Source of the DNA: a virus
IMG/VR virus record: IMGVR_UViG_3300009320_000007
Location: 25,167 to 89,166 of that record
DNA: 64,000 nt
Direction: 5' to 3' (one strand)
Position 1 is the stretch's first letter. Every line of letters begins with the position of its first letter. This document shows positions 7,388 to 15,506 of the stretch, piece after piece. A program made the position numbers and the translations under genes. Below the pieces are notes generated by a model, which had not been told where the DNA came from, did no database searches, and saw nothing but the letters and a program-made list of their open reading frames with translations.

Positions 7388-9249
7388 GTTCTGGCTTCTC
7401 TTTGAAATAGCAAGATCGCCTCTTCCTGAATGATCCTATCCTGCCACGGCACCTGCGAATTGCTATTGTTCGTCTTCAGCTTGTGTCTTATTGCGCCCGT
7501 CGTCCGCAAACCAACAGATGCGAACACCTCGCAGATAATCTCATCGGTAGGAATCACCCTATCACCGAGCCTCTTGTTTCCAACGACGAAAGCTACTTGC
7601 CCACCATCGTCCAGCCACTCAGACATCCGCTCTCCAACGGACAGCATGTCCTGGAAAAACTGCATCATCGCTCGCCGGCGGGCTTCCATCTTGGGGGCGA
7701 CTTCTTCAGCGCCAAAGAACTCATGGAATGTGGGAGAGACCTTTCGCACGCCAGGCCTATCCCCCACGGCGAGTGGTTCTACATACTCGGATCCAATCGT
7801 CTTGTCCCGAGTCTCGTAGGGGTCGTGCTTGAGTTCAGCCACAAGGGCCCGATAGGAGAGCAAGTGCGTTCGGAGGTAGCTCAATGCCTCTACGCCATAT
7901 GGTGGGGACGTGATGACGTGAGTAAGAGAGCGGGCACCAAGATCGACGTCAAGGACCGAAGCCTCATGCACGGTGACAGCATTTGGGGGGCCAACAAGAT
8001 CGCCGTGCGAATGAACCGATGCGTCAATGCTATTCGCCATTCTGTTGATGTGCTTGGCCACAATTTCACCTACGTTTACGTCCGTTCTGGGAGTGGCTCT
8101 GTATTCCGCTCGAACGACATCGACGTCAACATTGCCGATGCTCCTCATCCTCGCCGAGAGTGCAACGAGGAGAGCATCCCTTGCAAACCCGGACTCCTTC
8201 AAGGCGAGTTCAACAGCGATCGAGACACCAAGCAAGGCTTCTTGAGTGAACCAACGCTCCACATTGGAGAAGGCAGGCACGGGATTGCCGGGGCGTGCGA
8301 GTATCGCCGAGTGGTCCAGAGAATGAACATCCCTGCCGCCAAGGAACGAATTCCAGCCCCTCCAATAGTCCCGCACGAACTGCTTGGCGCCCTGACGCAG
8401 CAACTGAGGGTCAAGTGGAAACGCAGCCTTGGTCCAAGACAGGAGGGCGGAAAGCGGACAGACCTCGATTCCCACGAAAGGAATTCCGAGCAGGCGGCAT
8501 TCGACGGCCGTAGTCCCGCTACCGAGAAACGGATCGCACACGACGTCCGATTTGCCTGCTCCGAAGTAGTTCAGCAAGGTGCGAACGACATGTGGGGGGA
8601 AACGCCCTACGTAGCGATGCCATCCATGCGAGCCGTAGTTCGAATTCCAGGACACAGCGGTGGGTTTTGGCTTCTCAAGTTGGAATTGAGCAGTGAACTC
8701 TCGTTCTCCAATCTTCTCGACGAGGGAAAGCCTCCGTACTGCGGTTCTCCGAGGGAACGGGCGGAGCCCCTCAACCTGCATGCTGAGTAGAGTTTGGTGG
8801 AACTCCAACTGGTCCGGCGGTCCATTTCGCATCCAAGGCATGGGAACGGCTTGAGCAGTTCCCCATGGGAATTGCAGTGGTAACAGCGATTCAGCTTTGA
8901 GGGCAGCCGCCCTCTGGAGGGCAGTGGGCCCCGTACGTTCGGTGAGCCGAGGAATGGAGGGATCACGCAGCCCTTCGGCAAGGTCTCTCTCGGAGGATCC
9001 TGGCAGAGGGAAAAGCATGCCTCCGGAGAAAGAATTACTGGGTGCTTTGGCCTGCCGGACATCCTGCAACTTCTTGTCGGGAGGCGAATGTGAAGTCAGC
9101 TCGCGCATCGGAGTTCTGACTGAGCGTACTCCCTTCTGCGCCTCTTCTAATTCCTTCAGCGTGATCTTCTTGACGTCCAAATCTACTCCTTCGTATCGTG
9201 CCCGTTCTCTTCGGGATTTGTTCGACCGGCTGCATCGCCCGAGCGTCAT
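7384..9249 (-). CDS. DNA methyltransferase, N4-cytosine/N6-adenine type
   Basis: 621 aa if the ATG at 9249 is used. A TTG at 9180 with AAGGAG just upstream is a credible alternative start. The SAM-binding motif DPFLGSGTT is at 239-247, preceded by the typical GRFPP element. The catalytic SPPY motif (TSPPYG) is at 447-452. The roughly 200 residues between them may be the target-recognition domain, an alpha-like order. Such enzymes modify exocyclic amino groups of A or C, often to evade restriction. No restriction endonuclease gene is nearby. Its DNA has fewer C/G runs than its neighbours, suggesting separate acquisition. Confidence 0.93.
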   Translation of the reverse strand: MTLGRCSRSNKSRRERARYEGVDLDVKKITLKELEEAQKGVRSVRTPMRELTSHSPPDKKLQDVRQAKAPSNSFSGGMLFPLPGSSERDLAEGLRDPSIPRLTERTGPTALQRAAALKAESLLPLQFPWGTAQAVPMPWMRNGPPDQLEFHQTLLSMQVEGLRPFPRRTAVRRLSLVEKIGEREFTAQFQLEKPKPTAVSWNSNYGSHGWHRYVGRFPPHVVRTLLNYFGAGKSDVVCDPFLGSGTTAVECRLLGIPFVGIEVCPLSALLSWTKAAFPLDPQLLRQGAKQFVRDYWRGWNSFLGGRDVHSLDHSAILARPGNPVPAFSNVERWFTQEALLGVSIAVELALKESGFARDALLVALSARMRSIGNVDVDVVRAEYRATPRTDVNVGEIVAKHINRMANSIDASVHSHGDLVGPPNAVTVHEASVLDVDLGARSLTHVITSPPYGVEALSYLRTHLLSYRALVAELKHDPYETRDKTIGSEYVEPLAVGDRPGVRKVSPTFHEFFGAEEVAPKMEARRRAMMQFFQDMLSVGERMSEWLDDGGQVAFVVGNKRLGDRVIPTDEIICEVFASVGLRTTGAIRHKLKTNNSNSQVPWQDRIIQEEAILLFQREART

Positions 9250-9276
9250 GCACGCCCGAGAGCCGATCCCCCGGAG

Positions 9277-9465
9277 TCAGCACCCCTTAACTTTGCCAGA
9301 CTGTCCTCCCGGCATCAAGGATTGTTTCCGAGTTTTCTTTGTCCCATCCCTTTGGCGAGCGGCATCTTGGCCCAGTGAGGCCAACGGAAATGTCTCCACC
9401 CCCGGGAGGGTACCCCGGTCCCCGATGGCAGCGTCCCCTACGGGGGGTTTGGCCTTCTTACCCAT
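9277..9465 (-). CDS. small basic hypothetical protein
   Basis: 62 aa. The ATG overlaps the upstream stop (ATGGGTAA), and GGGGGAGG sits six bases ahead, a convincing start. The sequence is Lys/Gly/Gln-rich (MGKKAKPP, QRDGTKKTRKQS, GGQSGKVKGC) with little secondary structure, like small nucleic-acid-binding proteins. It lies between the XRE regulator and the methyltransferase genes. No homology is claimed. Confidence 0.6.
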   Translation of the reverse strand: MGKKAKPPVGDAAIGDRGTLPGVETFPLASLGQDAARQRDGTKKTRKQSLMPGGQSGKVKGC

Positions 9466-9841
9466 TGGCCTCCCCCATCGTCAGCAGTACCTGCAACATC
9501 TGGGGCTTGTTGAGTTCCTTCACCGACTCATAGGCCCTACGCCGCTTCTTAGGGGGCATTTGCTTGACGCCTTGCACGGCCAGGTCCCACACCGCCGCAG
9601 CACTCGTCAGCAAGTCAATCGCAGGGACATCCAGCGCTTCAGCGTGGCGAACCAAGGTGAGCAGTCGAATATCCTGATTGTCGTGCCGCTCCATCTTGGA
9701 CACTGCGACCGGGTGCACCCCCATCCGCTCCGCCACCTCCACCTGGGTCATCCCTTGCTGCTCCCGGAGCAGCCGCATGGTGTAGTACACAGCGGTGCAC
9801 AACGACAAGCCCAGTTTTTCTATTACCTCGTCAGCTTTCAT
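9458..9841 (-). CDS. XRE-family helix-turn-helix regulator
   Basis: 127 aa. Residues about 23-62 form an HTH_3-type domain (REQQGMTQVEVAERMGVH...VSKMERHDN), the Cro/CI/XRE fold that binds operator DNA. The N-terminal 20 residues and the C-terminal helix (AAAVWDLAVQGVKQMPPKKRRRA) may mediate dimerisation. The ATG is preceded by GGAGG at nine bases and lies inside the end of the upstream gene. It is a plausible transcription regulator of the phage or of the adjacent methyltransferase. No matching operator was identified. Confidence 0.9.
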   Translation of the reverse strand: MKADEVIEKLGLSLCTAVYYTMRLLREQQGMTQVEVAERMGVHPVAVSKMERHDNQDIRLLTLVRHAEALDVPAIDLLTSAAAVWDLAVQGVKQMPPKKRRRAYESVKELNKPQMLQVLLTMGEANG

Positions 9842-10010
9842 CAAGGAGGTCCTCCGTTATCGTCTCCGCCTCTACCTTGTCCCCCGGCCCCAACGTGATG
9901 CTGATCGTCACCTTCTTCTTAGGTACGGGGAAGACCCCGTCGAAGCCAGGAGCAACCCTGAAAGGGACGGTCCCTCCCAAATCCACGTGGTCGTCACTCC
10001 GGTAGCACAT
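9831..10010 (-). CDS. small beta-strand protein
   Basis: 59 aa starting MCYRSDD, with the ATG overlapping the upstream stop (TGATG) and an AAGGGG SD. Alternating residues (VPKKKVTISITLGPGDKVEAE) suggest a small beta sheet. The end is acidic (ETITEDLLDES). This resembles short phage proteins that end with a KVxxEAEG-like strand, but I cannot name the family. It overlaps the XRE gene by 11 bases. Confidence 0.7.
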   Translation of the reverse strand: MCYRSDDHVDLGGTVPFRVAPGFDGVFPVPKKKVTISITLGPGDKVEAETITEDLLDES

Positions 10011-11089
10011 CACGCCCCTTCGTTTTTTTGCCCCAACAGGGGGGCAACGACCCGCACAAGCATACCCTTGTCCACAACGAGCACGGGCACATCCTCCAAC
10101 TCCCCGTCTTCCCGAATGAGCGCTACTCCCCGCAGCAGCACGACGTCCTCCTCCTCTGCAACTTCCTCCACGGAGACGATGGTCTTTGCCAAAGGCGGGG
10201 GTTCCTCCCCCGACGGGGACGCCGTTTTGCAGCGCTCCCCCACGCCCTCTGTTGTGGAGGGTTCAGGCTCCATCCCCGGCAAATAGGGCTCTTCATCCTC
10301 TTCTCCCAACTCGGAGCGGGAGTGTTTCCCCGCTATATCCCTCAAAGTTTTGGACACGTCATCGTGAGTGCCCTTGCACCGCCACACCAACTCTCCTTCC
10401 AGGGTGAGGGAACCGATCATGTCGCCCGGGTCTGTGGACTCCGGGTCGGACATGATGACCGCAGTGTATATTCTCTCCCCCGTGCCTATATCCTCAGCCA
10501 ACTCCAGTCGTGTGACGGTGGTGGTGACCGGGGACACTTGCCCTGCCTCCCCCACTACGCCCACCTCCCCCTCGAATTCTTCGCAGTCCAACAAGCGATT
10601 GTACCTGTAGCCTACCTGGCGGATCAACGCCACCGTGATGTGCTCTAGCAATTCAAGGACAGGGAAGGCGTACACCACCTTCTTCAAGGAGGTTTCCTCA
10701 AACAACGGGTCCCGCTTGGGGGGGCGCTGCCCCACGGAGCGGCAGCGGTCGAGTGCATCAGTTACCACCTCCTCCAGGGCCTCCAACCCCCGCTCCTCGG
10801 CGCCCTCGGCGTCGGACTCGCTGCGAATAGCAGTGTTACGCGAAAAGCTCAGGATGGCTGCGCCTTGCAAAGCATCCACCACTCGGCAAAGGATGAGATC
10901 CTGCACTCGAGAAGCCTCCTCCTTCGTAAACGTCCTCCCCTTCACCTTCTCGGCGATGCCCGCCACCCCTTTCAGCTCGTCCGCTACCGCCAACAACAGG
11001 GGCGAAACTGCCCCCTGCCGACGAATAAGCTCATCCTCGAAGGCCACTTTTCCCGCCAACGCTGACAACAACTCAGCTTTCTTCTTCAT
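10010..11089 (-). CDS. acidic protein of unknown function
   Basis: 359 aa starting at MKKKAELL, chosen because GGAGG lies eight bases upstream; another ATG at 11104 has no SD. The N-terminal half is helical (VADELKGVAGIAEKVKG; ALEEVVTDALDRCRS). The middle carries a beta-rich segment (TTTVTRLELAEDIGTGERIYTAVIMSDP). After a Glu/Pro-rich linker, the C-terminus has another strand-rich domain (VVLLRGVALIREDGELEDVPVLVVD). No enzyme motif seen. Confidence 0.8.
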   Translation of the reverse strand: MKKKAELLSALAGKVAFEDELIRRQGAVSPLLLAVADELKGVAGIAEKVKGRTFTKEEASRVQDLILCRVVDALQGAAILSFSRNTAIRSESDAEGAEERGLEALEEVVTDALDRCRSVGQRPPKRDPLFEETSLKKVVYAFPVLELLEHITVALIRQVGYRYNRLLDCEEFEGEVGVVGEAGQVSPVTTTVTRLELAEDIGTGERIYTAVIMSDPESTDPGDMIGSLTLEGELVWRCKGTHDDVSKTLRDIAGKHSRSELGEEDEEPYLPGMEPEPSTTEGVGERCKTASPSGEEPPPLAKTIVSVEEVAEEEDVVLLRGVALIREDGELEDVPVLVVDKGMLVRVVAPLLGQKNEGA

Positions 11090-11107
11090 CACCTGTTCCT
11101 CCATTAG

Positions 11108-11602
11108 TTACTCAGTCCATGTCACCGGCCGGTACATTGGCGGCCCCTCACTCCAGGGGGTGAACAGCACCCCCGAGTTCGGGACCTGGGCCGTGTGCTT
11201 CGCTCCGTCAAACTTCACCCTTGGGTCGAGGGGGAACACCGTATCCGACATCGGTACCGCACAACGCCACCACTCCGTCTCGTGCCTGGAGTAGCATAGC
11301 ACGAACACGAGAGTGTTGGGCCACCGGCTCTCCTCGTACGCCCTTCGCACCCACAGCCCGTTCGTTCCCCGGCTGTAGGGGAAGTTGAGGAAGATACGAG
11401 TCCCCAGCTCGTGCCAGGGCAACGCCAACGCATCCTCTCCCAACGGGGACCCCGGCCCCAACCACCGCTCGCACTTGTGGTTCCCAGCATGGGCGGCGGC
11501 GTCCAGGTCGAACCTGAACACATGGTCGAAATAGTCGTACAGCTCCTGAGGAGTACCATAGTCCTCCTTGCCGCCGCCCGAAGGCTCTAAAGGGAAACCC
11601 AT
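11108..11602 (-). CDS. phage Dam-type N6-adenine DNA methyltransferase with altered catalytic motif
   Basis: 164 aa, typical length for the phage Dam family (PF05869-like). The hallmark segments are present: YGTPQELYDYFDHVFRFDLDAAA near 14-36, a following N-x-K-C element, and an IFLNFPYS motif at 71-77. Family members normally have NPPY or DPPY; here it reads NFPY (73-76), with the first proline replaced. The enzyme may be active, altered or dead. Such proteins usually modify phage DNA against restriction. A second, unrelated methyltransferase lies 2 kb away. Confidence 0.85.
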   Translation of the reverse strand: MGFPLEPSGGGKEDYGTPQELYDYFDHVFRFDLDAAAHAGNHKCERWLGPGSPLGEDALALPWHELGTRIFLNFPYSRGTNGLWVRRAYEESRWPNTLVFVLCYSRHETEWWRCAVPMSDTVFPLDPRVKFDGAKHTAQVPNSGVLFTPWSEGPPMYRPVTWTE

Positions 11603-11603
11603 A

Positions 11604-11762
11604 CTAGAACTCTTCGTTGTCGTTGAGGGTATCCAACATGACGTCGATGCGGCCGGCGATCTCCTCCAGTGAGTCCCGGGTTTGCCTTTGGCTCACCGAC
11701 GTGTCTCCGAACACCTCCTCAATGGCGGCTTTGGCCGCTTCCACTTTGTCTGCGTGTTCCAT
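11604..11762 (-). CDS. small acidic hypothetical protein
   Basis: 52 aa, ATG preceded by AGGAGGG at nine bases. It is almost entirely helical and Glu/Asp-rich (HADKVEAAKAAIEEVFGD, DSLEEIAGRIDVML). It ends two bases before the Dam-type methyltransferase start, so the two are probably co-translated. Function unknown. Confidence 0.7.
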   Translation of the reverse strand: MEHADKVEAAKAAIEEVFGDTSVSQRQTRDSLEEIAGRIDVMLDTLNDNEEF

Positions 11763-11810
11763 TGCCAAACTCCCTCCTAAGTAATAAGCACCCCCCGAAC
11801 TACTTCTCTG

Positions 11811-12548
11811 CTAAAGGGCATCTTCCGCCTCTCCTACTTCATCTTCGTCAAGGAAAAACCCCCTCCTGGTAGCTTCCTCCTCCTGCGCCTCGGAGATGTC
11901 GAACCCCTCCAACACTCCGTCGTTCACCCACGCCCATCCATTTGACTTGAGCTCCCAGGAGGAACTCTCGAGAACCCACATAGCGTATTGGTCCTTCTCA
12001 GTGCCCAGGCACCCCTGGAACTCCCCCTTTGGGTCCATCCACCCATGCTGGGAATCGGGGACCTTCAAGTGGTCCCAAGACAGGTCCGAGAAGAACTCCG
12101 CCTCCATGCGTTGCAAGACCACGTGGTCCGAGCACTTGGGCATGTACCCGCCGACATCGTTCACCCAGGCTTTCTCAGACTCTAGGAACCATGACGTGAT
12201 CGGAATCCCTCGAGCTGCTGCGTAGGTCACTAGGGCAAACACCTTCATGTTAACGTTCTTCTTCCCCCTTTTGATGCCTCGCATTACCCGATTCACTGTG
12301 GCAAGTCCATCCCCGCCGAGGGCTCTCTTCATACCCCGCAACAGCTCATCCAATTGCCGCACCAGGCCCTCCACCCCCAGGGGGTCCCTTTGGGACATCT
12401 TCGCCACTTCCTCAGCCAACTCAGCCAGCCGCCCCACCAAAGCGTCCCGCTCCTTGCGCCAATCCTTGGGGGGAATGCGCTGCTTCAACCCCTTCACAAC
12501 GATGCGCAGCTTCCGGTTCTCCCGGCGCAGGTCTTCAAGCTCTCCCAT
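11811..12548 (-). CDS. coiled-coil hypothetical protein
   Basis: 245 aa. AGGAG lies nine bases before the ATG. Residues 1-60 form a coiled coil (GELEDLRRENRKLRIVVKGL, then LAELAEEVAKM). A basic segment (RVMRGIKRGKKNVNMK) and a Trp-rich globular part follow (WVNDVGGYMPKCSDHVVLQ; LKSNGWAWVNDGVLEG). The C-terminus is acidic. No family recognised. The coiled coil plus basic patch could allow oligomeric DNA binding, which is speculative. Confidence 0.8.
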   Translation of the reverse strand: MGELEDLRRENRKLRIVVKGLKQRIPPKDWRKERDALVGRLAELAEEVAKMSQRDPLGVEGLVRQLDELLRGMKRALGGDGLATVNRVMRGIKRGKKNVNMKVFALVTYAAARGIPITSWFLESEKAWVNDVGGYMPKCSDHVVLQRMEAEFFSDLSWDHLKVPDSQHGWMDPKGEFQGCLGTEKDQYAMWVLESSSWELKSNGWAWVNDGVLEGFDISEAQEEEATRRGFFLDEDEVGEAEDAL

Positions 12549-12713
12549 CTACTCAAACTCCTGGTCGTAGTGCTCATCGGCGGCCTGAATGACCGCCTCG
12601 GCCGCAGTGCTCCCCTTGCTGATCACGCCGCCAGTGACGTGGCAGTACACCTCTCCAACGTTCTGCATCACTCCAGCCCCAGGACAGCCCAGAATCTTCT
12701 GCTCACTCCCCAT
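12549..12713 (-). CDS. small hypothetical protein
   Basis: 54 aa with GGGGAG five bases before the ATG. It overlaps the end of the upstream gene by 11 bases and abuts the next ATG. Two cysteines (GCPGAG, VYCHVTGG) and a short Ala/Glu helix are the only features. Function unknown. Confidence 0.65.
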   Translation of the reverse strand: MGSEQKILGCPGAGVMQNVGEVYCHVTGGVISKGSTAAEAVIQAADEHYDQEFE

Positions 12714-13110
12714 CGTTCTCCCCGCTCAGCACCGAGCACTCGTGGAAGTTCATTTCGTCGATGACCGTGACGTCCCCCTCCTGGTGGGACTTCTTTATGG
12801 CGCCCCCGAGCCCCATAGGTAGTGTGCCCATCGGCAGCACTCTCGAGTGGTCGGGGGACTCACGCATCTTGCGGAATTCCTCCCGCATCACCCCCAGTTG
12901 GTCCTTGGTGTACGCCCGCCCATCATGGGTGAATATCCTGTTCCCGCCGAAAGAATGCACCCGCACCTTCAGGGGGTCCAAGAGGCGGTACATGGTCCCC
13001 TCCGGCGTCTCCACCTCCAAGGAGAGGGCGTTCCCGTAGAACAGCAACTCCAGCTCCATGAGGGCGTCGAGCTCTACCTTGGTGTGGAGCTTCGTGTACT
13101 TGTCAGCCAT
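12703..13110 (-). CDS. hypothetical protein
   Basis: 135 aa, ATG overlapping the upstream stop (TGATG). The first half looks alpha/beta (LHTKVELDALMELELLFYG, LSLEVETPEGTMYRLLDPLK). Then comes RVHSFGGNRIFTHDGRAYTK and a Gly/Met-rich segment (LPMGTLPMGLGGAIKKSHQ). No recognised family or catalytic motif. Confidence 0.8.
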   Translation of the reverse strand: MADKYTKLHTKVELDALMELELLFYGNALSLEVETPEGTMYRLLDPLKVRVHSFGGNRIFTHDGRAYTKDQLGVMREEFRKMRESPDHSRVLPMGTLPMGLGGAIKKSHQEGDVTVIDEMNFHECSVLSGENDGE

Positions 13111-13631
13111 CAGTTGTCCAGCTTTTCCGGCTTGGCCTGCTTGGCCTGCTCCAAGACGGCCATGAGGAAAGTACGTATCCCGTGCCCCACATGGCTAGGT
13201 GGAAGCAGGGAGCACACCTTCGTGATGAAGGAAGTCTGCTTGCTCAACCGGGGGAGCGCTACCTTGAGCTCCAGTGTTACCTGACGAGAATCGCTCACCG
13301 CCTCTTTCCGGGCCGTCTCCGCCGCTGCCAACTCGTTGATGAGGGCCTCCATCCCCTCCGGGACATCCTGCACCGCCAAGTCGACGTACTTGTAGAGGCA
13401 AACGGCCATCGCCATCCCCTGATAGAACCCGATGGCCCGCTCACTGGCGCCCCGCGCCCCACCCCCAACAAGAGCCTCTCCCAGGTAGTCCTTGATTTTC
13501 CCTACCACCCCCGGGGGTATCCGGTAGTCCTTGACGAACTGCCAGTTCAACGTGCGCAGCTTGTCAATACCACTCTCCTCGTCGACGATGGCCAGTACCC
13601 GCTCTACGAACTCCATCAGCTCAAATGACAT
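13110..13631 (-). CDS. helical hypothetical protein
   Basis: 173 aa. AAGGGGGA lies upstream and the ATG overlaps the previous stop (TAATG). Predominantly helical, with an Ala/Glu-rich middle (EALINELAAAETARKEAVSD) and a Gly/Ala loop (LVGGGARGASERA). The C-terminal helix ends QAKQAKPEKLDN. No family recognised. Confidence 0.8.
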   Translation of the reverse strand: MSFELMEFVERVLAIVDEESGIDKLRTLNWQFVKDYRIPPGVVGKIKDYLGEALVGGGARGASERAIGFYQGMAMAVCLYKYVDLAVQDVPEGMEALINELAAAETARKEAVSDSRQVTLELKVALPRLSKQTSFITKVCSLLPPSHVGHGIRTFLMAVLEQAKQAKPEKLDN

Positions 13632-13987
13632 TACGATTCCCCCTTAGGGCAATTGCCCTCCGGTAGCAGATCCGCACAGAGTCGGGCTAGTCGGACACCC
13701 TCTTCTGTCGGTTCGAATCTGGCCAGCACTGGATGCCCACCCCCTAAGAAGTGGGGGTCCAACTTTCCATTGTCCTTGTAGACGCCTCGGGTGAGGAGGA
13801 GCTTTCGGCCATCGAAGGTGGTACATCCTTCGTAGTCCACCACCAGAATCGAATGGCCGTTCCGGTCCTCTTGGGCTACTATCGTGTACTTGAAAGGATT
13901 GGGGTTCGGCGGCTCGGGGGGAGGGCAACTGCACTGGGTTTGGCAGGTACAGCTACTCCCTCCGCTGAATAACGTTATCGCTCCCAT
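13631..13987 (-). CDS. Cys/Pro-rich N-terminus hypothetical protein
   Basis: 118 aa from MGAITLF, with GGGAGGG ahead of that ATG. Residues 12-18 hold a tight Cys cluster (CTCQTQC) followed by a proline linker (PPPEPPNPNP). The rest is a small alpha/beta domain containing HSILVVDYEGCTTFDGRKLL. The cluster could bind metal or anchor the protein. Function unknown. Gene order is coupled on both sides. Confidence 0.75.
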   Translation of the reverse strand: MGAITLFSGGSSCTCQTQCSCPPPEPPNPNPFKYTIVAQEDRNGHSILVVDYEGCTTFDGRKLLLTRGVYKDNGKLDPHFLGGGHPVLARFEPTEEGVRLARLCADLLPEGNCPKGES

Positions 13988-14069
13988 CAGGACCCTCCCA
14001 TTTGTTGGTGAGCTAATGATACCCACCCGATAAGGTCTGATCCCGGGAACTCCACGTAGAATTCGTTCG

Positions 14070-14729
14070 TCATTCCTCCTCCGACCCCTTGGTGGGCATG
14101 TCCAACAACGCCTCCAAGGACCTGGTCCCATGCAAGGAAATATGGGAGTCGTAGTCCTCCATAGTCTGCAACAAGTGCCTCAAGCAGTCCCGCACTTTGT
14201 CCTGAGTGTTGCAATTCGGGCACGGCGCCCCCAACCGTCTCGCTTCCTCCCGAGTGAGTGGGCAGCCCTGGATGAATTCGTCACTTTCCGCCAACGCCCG
14301 CAGCTGGGCCTTCCGGCCAGCTCGGTCCACCACTGCCTCCGGCAACTTTTGCTGCAGGCGCTCCGCCAAATCCGTAGGGGTCTGGAAATACTCCCCCGGC
14401 AATGGGGGAGGCAGCACCACCCCGACGCCCTCAAGGATGTCCCCCGCCTCGAGCGTCATCCCCCGCTCCCAAACGGCCTTCAGGGCGTCCCATCGCTTGC
14501 GGCACTCCTTGCAGCCAGGGGGTTTGTCCGTGTAGCGCACCCTGTGCGGCTCAGCCGGAAGGCCGTACCTACCGAATAGGGCGCCCTCCTTGCAATCCAA
14601 ACGAACGAACCTCGCCAACGGGGGAGCCGAGTTATTCAGGCGCTCCTTGAGACTCATCCCATAGTAGGAGGTCACCAGGTGCCAAGTGGCGTCCCTGCGG
14701 GGGTGCCATTGCAAAGTCAGGAACTTCAT
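14070..14729 (-). CDS. hypothetical protein with CxxC motifs
   Basis: 219 aa starting MKFLTLQW; the ATG overlaps the upstream stop by four bases with GGGAGGGGG ahead. Paired cysteines (CKEC near 73-76; CPNC near 177-180 with a further downstream Cys) suggest a zinc site. The linker LPPPLPGEYFQTPTDL separates two domains. No family recognised. Confidence 0.8.
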   Translation of the reverse strand: MKFLTLQWHPRRDATWHLVTSYYGMSLKERLNNSAPPLARFVRLDCKEGALFGRYGLPAEPHRVRYTDKPPGCKECRKRWDALKAVWERGMTLEAGDILEGVGVVLPPPLPGEYFQTPTDLAERLQQKLPEAVVDRAGRKAQLRALAESDEFIQGCPLTREEARRLGAPCPNCNTQDKVRDCLRHLLQTMEDYDSHISLHGTRSLEALLDMPTKGSEEE

Positions 14730-14956
14730 AGCACCCCCTCCCGTTCCAGCAGCCACCTGGTCACGCTGAGGTCCACTACCTCCCCTTCGGTGTAGCCCTC
14801 GTCCCCGTGCTCCAACTGAGAATGAGGTATCCACACCTCCGTGTCAACCTGGGTGATGCCGTCGGCTACCTCGATGTCAACCAGGACGGCGGCGTCGCTG
14901 GGCGCCACCACTACTCCCCGAACTGCTACATACTTGTCTTCGTCAAACCCGCTCAT
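14726..14956 (-). CDS. first gene of the 15-kb leftward operon, small beta protein
   Basis: 76 aa, GAGGGA nine bases before the ATG. Strand-rich sequence (YVAVRGVVVAPSDAAVLVDI, VDTEVWIPHSQLEHG) with an acidic tail, resembling a small SH3/OB-like barrel. It is the first gene downstream of the TTGACA/TAGAGT promoter near 15.08 kb. Function unknown. Confidence 0.8.
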   Translation of the reverse strand: MSGFDEDKYVAVRGVVVAPSDAAVLVDIEVADGITQVDTEVWIPHSQLEHGDEGYTEGEVVDLSVTRWLLEREGVL

Positions 14957-15064
14957 GTCTCATTCCCTCGGCAGCACAGGCACCCTGAACTCCAGAGTGC
15001 CGAAACCACTTCTGCTTCTGCCAGCATCAAGTAACCCTCCGGTGCTGCACTAACCCTACAGGCT

Positions 15065-15093
15065 ACTCTACGTCGAAGGGGGAACCCTGTCAA
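15065..15093 (-). promoter_or_regulatory. sigma70-like promoter of the 15-kb leftward operon
   Basis: On the minus strand, TTGACA (15093-15088), a 17-base spacer and TAGAGT (15070-15065) form a near-consensus promoter firing left about 100 bases before the 14956 start. The element ACTAACCCTACAGG just downstream (15049-15062, plus-strand reading) and a GTTTAAC block upstream also occur at the 31.36-kb promoter. Confidence 0.7.
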
Positions 15094-15136
15094 GCTTTTT
15101 TTGTTTAACATCATTCAATTCCTCGCCCGTATGTGC

Positions 15137-15162
15137 TATAAGGACCATGGACCAACATACGG
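15137..15162 (+). promoter_or_regulatory. TATAAG promoter-like element with leader hairpin
   Basis: TATAAG at 15137-15142 upstream of the rightward gene at 15171. CCGTATGT (15127-15134) and ACATACGG (15155-15162) are perfect inverted repeats around it, next to the SD. The leader text GGACCAACA is shared with the 31.4-kb element. TTCAAT lies 17 bases upstream as a poor -35. Confidence 0.55.
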
Positions 15163-15170
15163 AGGGAAGA

Positions 15171-15506
15171 ATGACAAAGACACCGAGGGTAATCCTGGGG
15201 GACTCAACCCCGAAACCATGCAAATACCACCTCTCATTCGAAGGGGGGGTATTCTGTTGTACCTTCGCCCCGAGACATAAGGGGGAAGCCCCACAAGCGC
15301 TGGCGTCCTGGAACCGTAAGGGGGGAGGGTCCTACACACTACGACCCTACGGGGTAAGTATCACCCAGACAGCCCCTGGCGCCGTCCTGGACTGGGAAAA
15401 AGTACCGGGGGTGTCGCTCTGGCTCACCGAAGCAACGCCCAAGATCGGGGGGGCCTGCAAAACGGGCTTCCCGCAAAAAAGAAAGGGGGAGACAAGTGAA
15501 GAATAA
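15171..15506 (+). CDS. hypothetical protein, tandem paralogue A
   Basis: 111 aa starting MTKTPRV, with GGAGGGAAG before the ATG. It shares a domain with the next gene: YHL, F(A)PRH, LRPYGV and DWEKVPG.SLW.T occur in the same order. The repeated strand/turn pattern suggests a small beta-sandwich. Function unknown. It opens a four-gene rightward cluster behind the 15137 element. Confidence 0.8.
   Translation: MTKTPRVILGDSTPKPCKYHLSFEGGVFCCTFAPRHKGEAPQALASWNRKGGGSYTLRPYGVSITQTAPGAVLDWEKVPGVSLWLTEATPKIGGACKTGFPQKRKGETSEE

Noticed and set aside
7483-8790. Plus-strand frame of over 430 codons
   Set aside because: Antisense to the methyltransferase with intact DPFLGSG and SPPY motifs.
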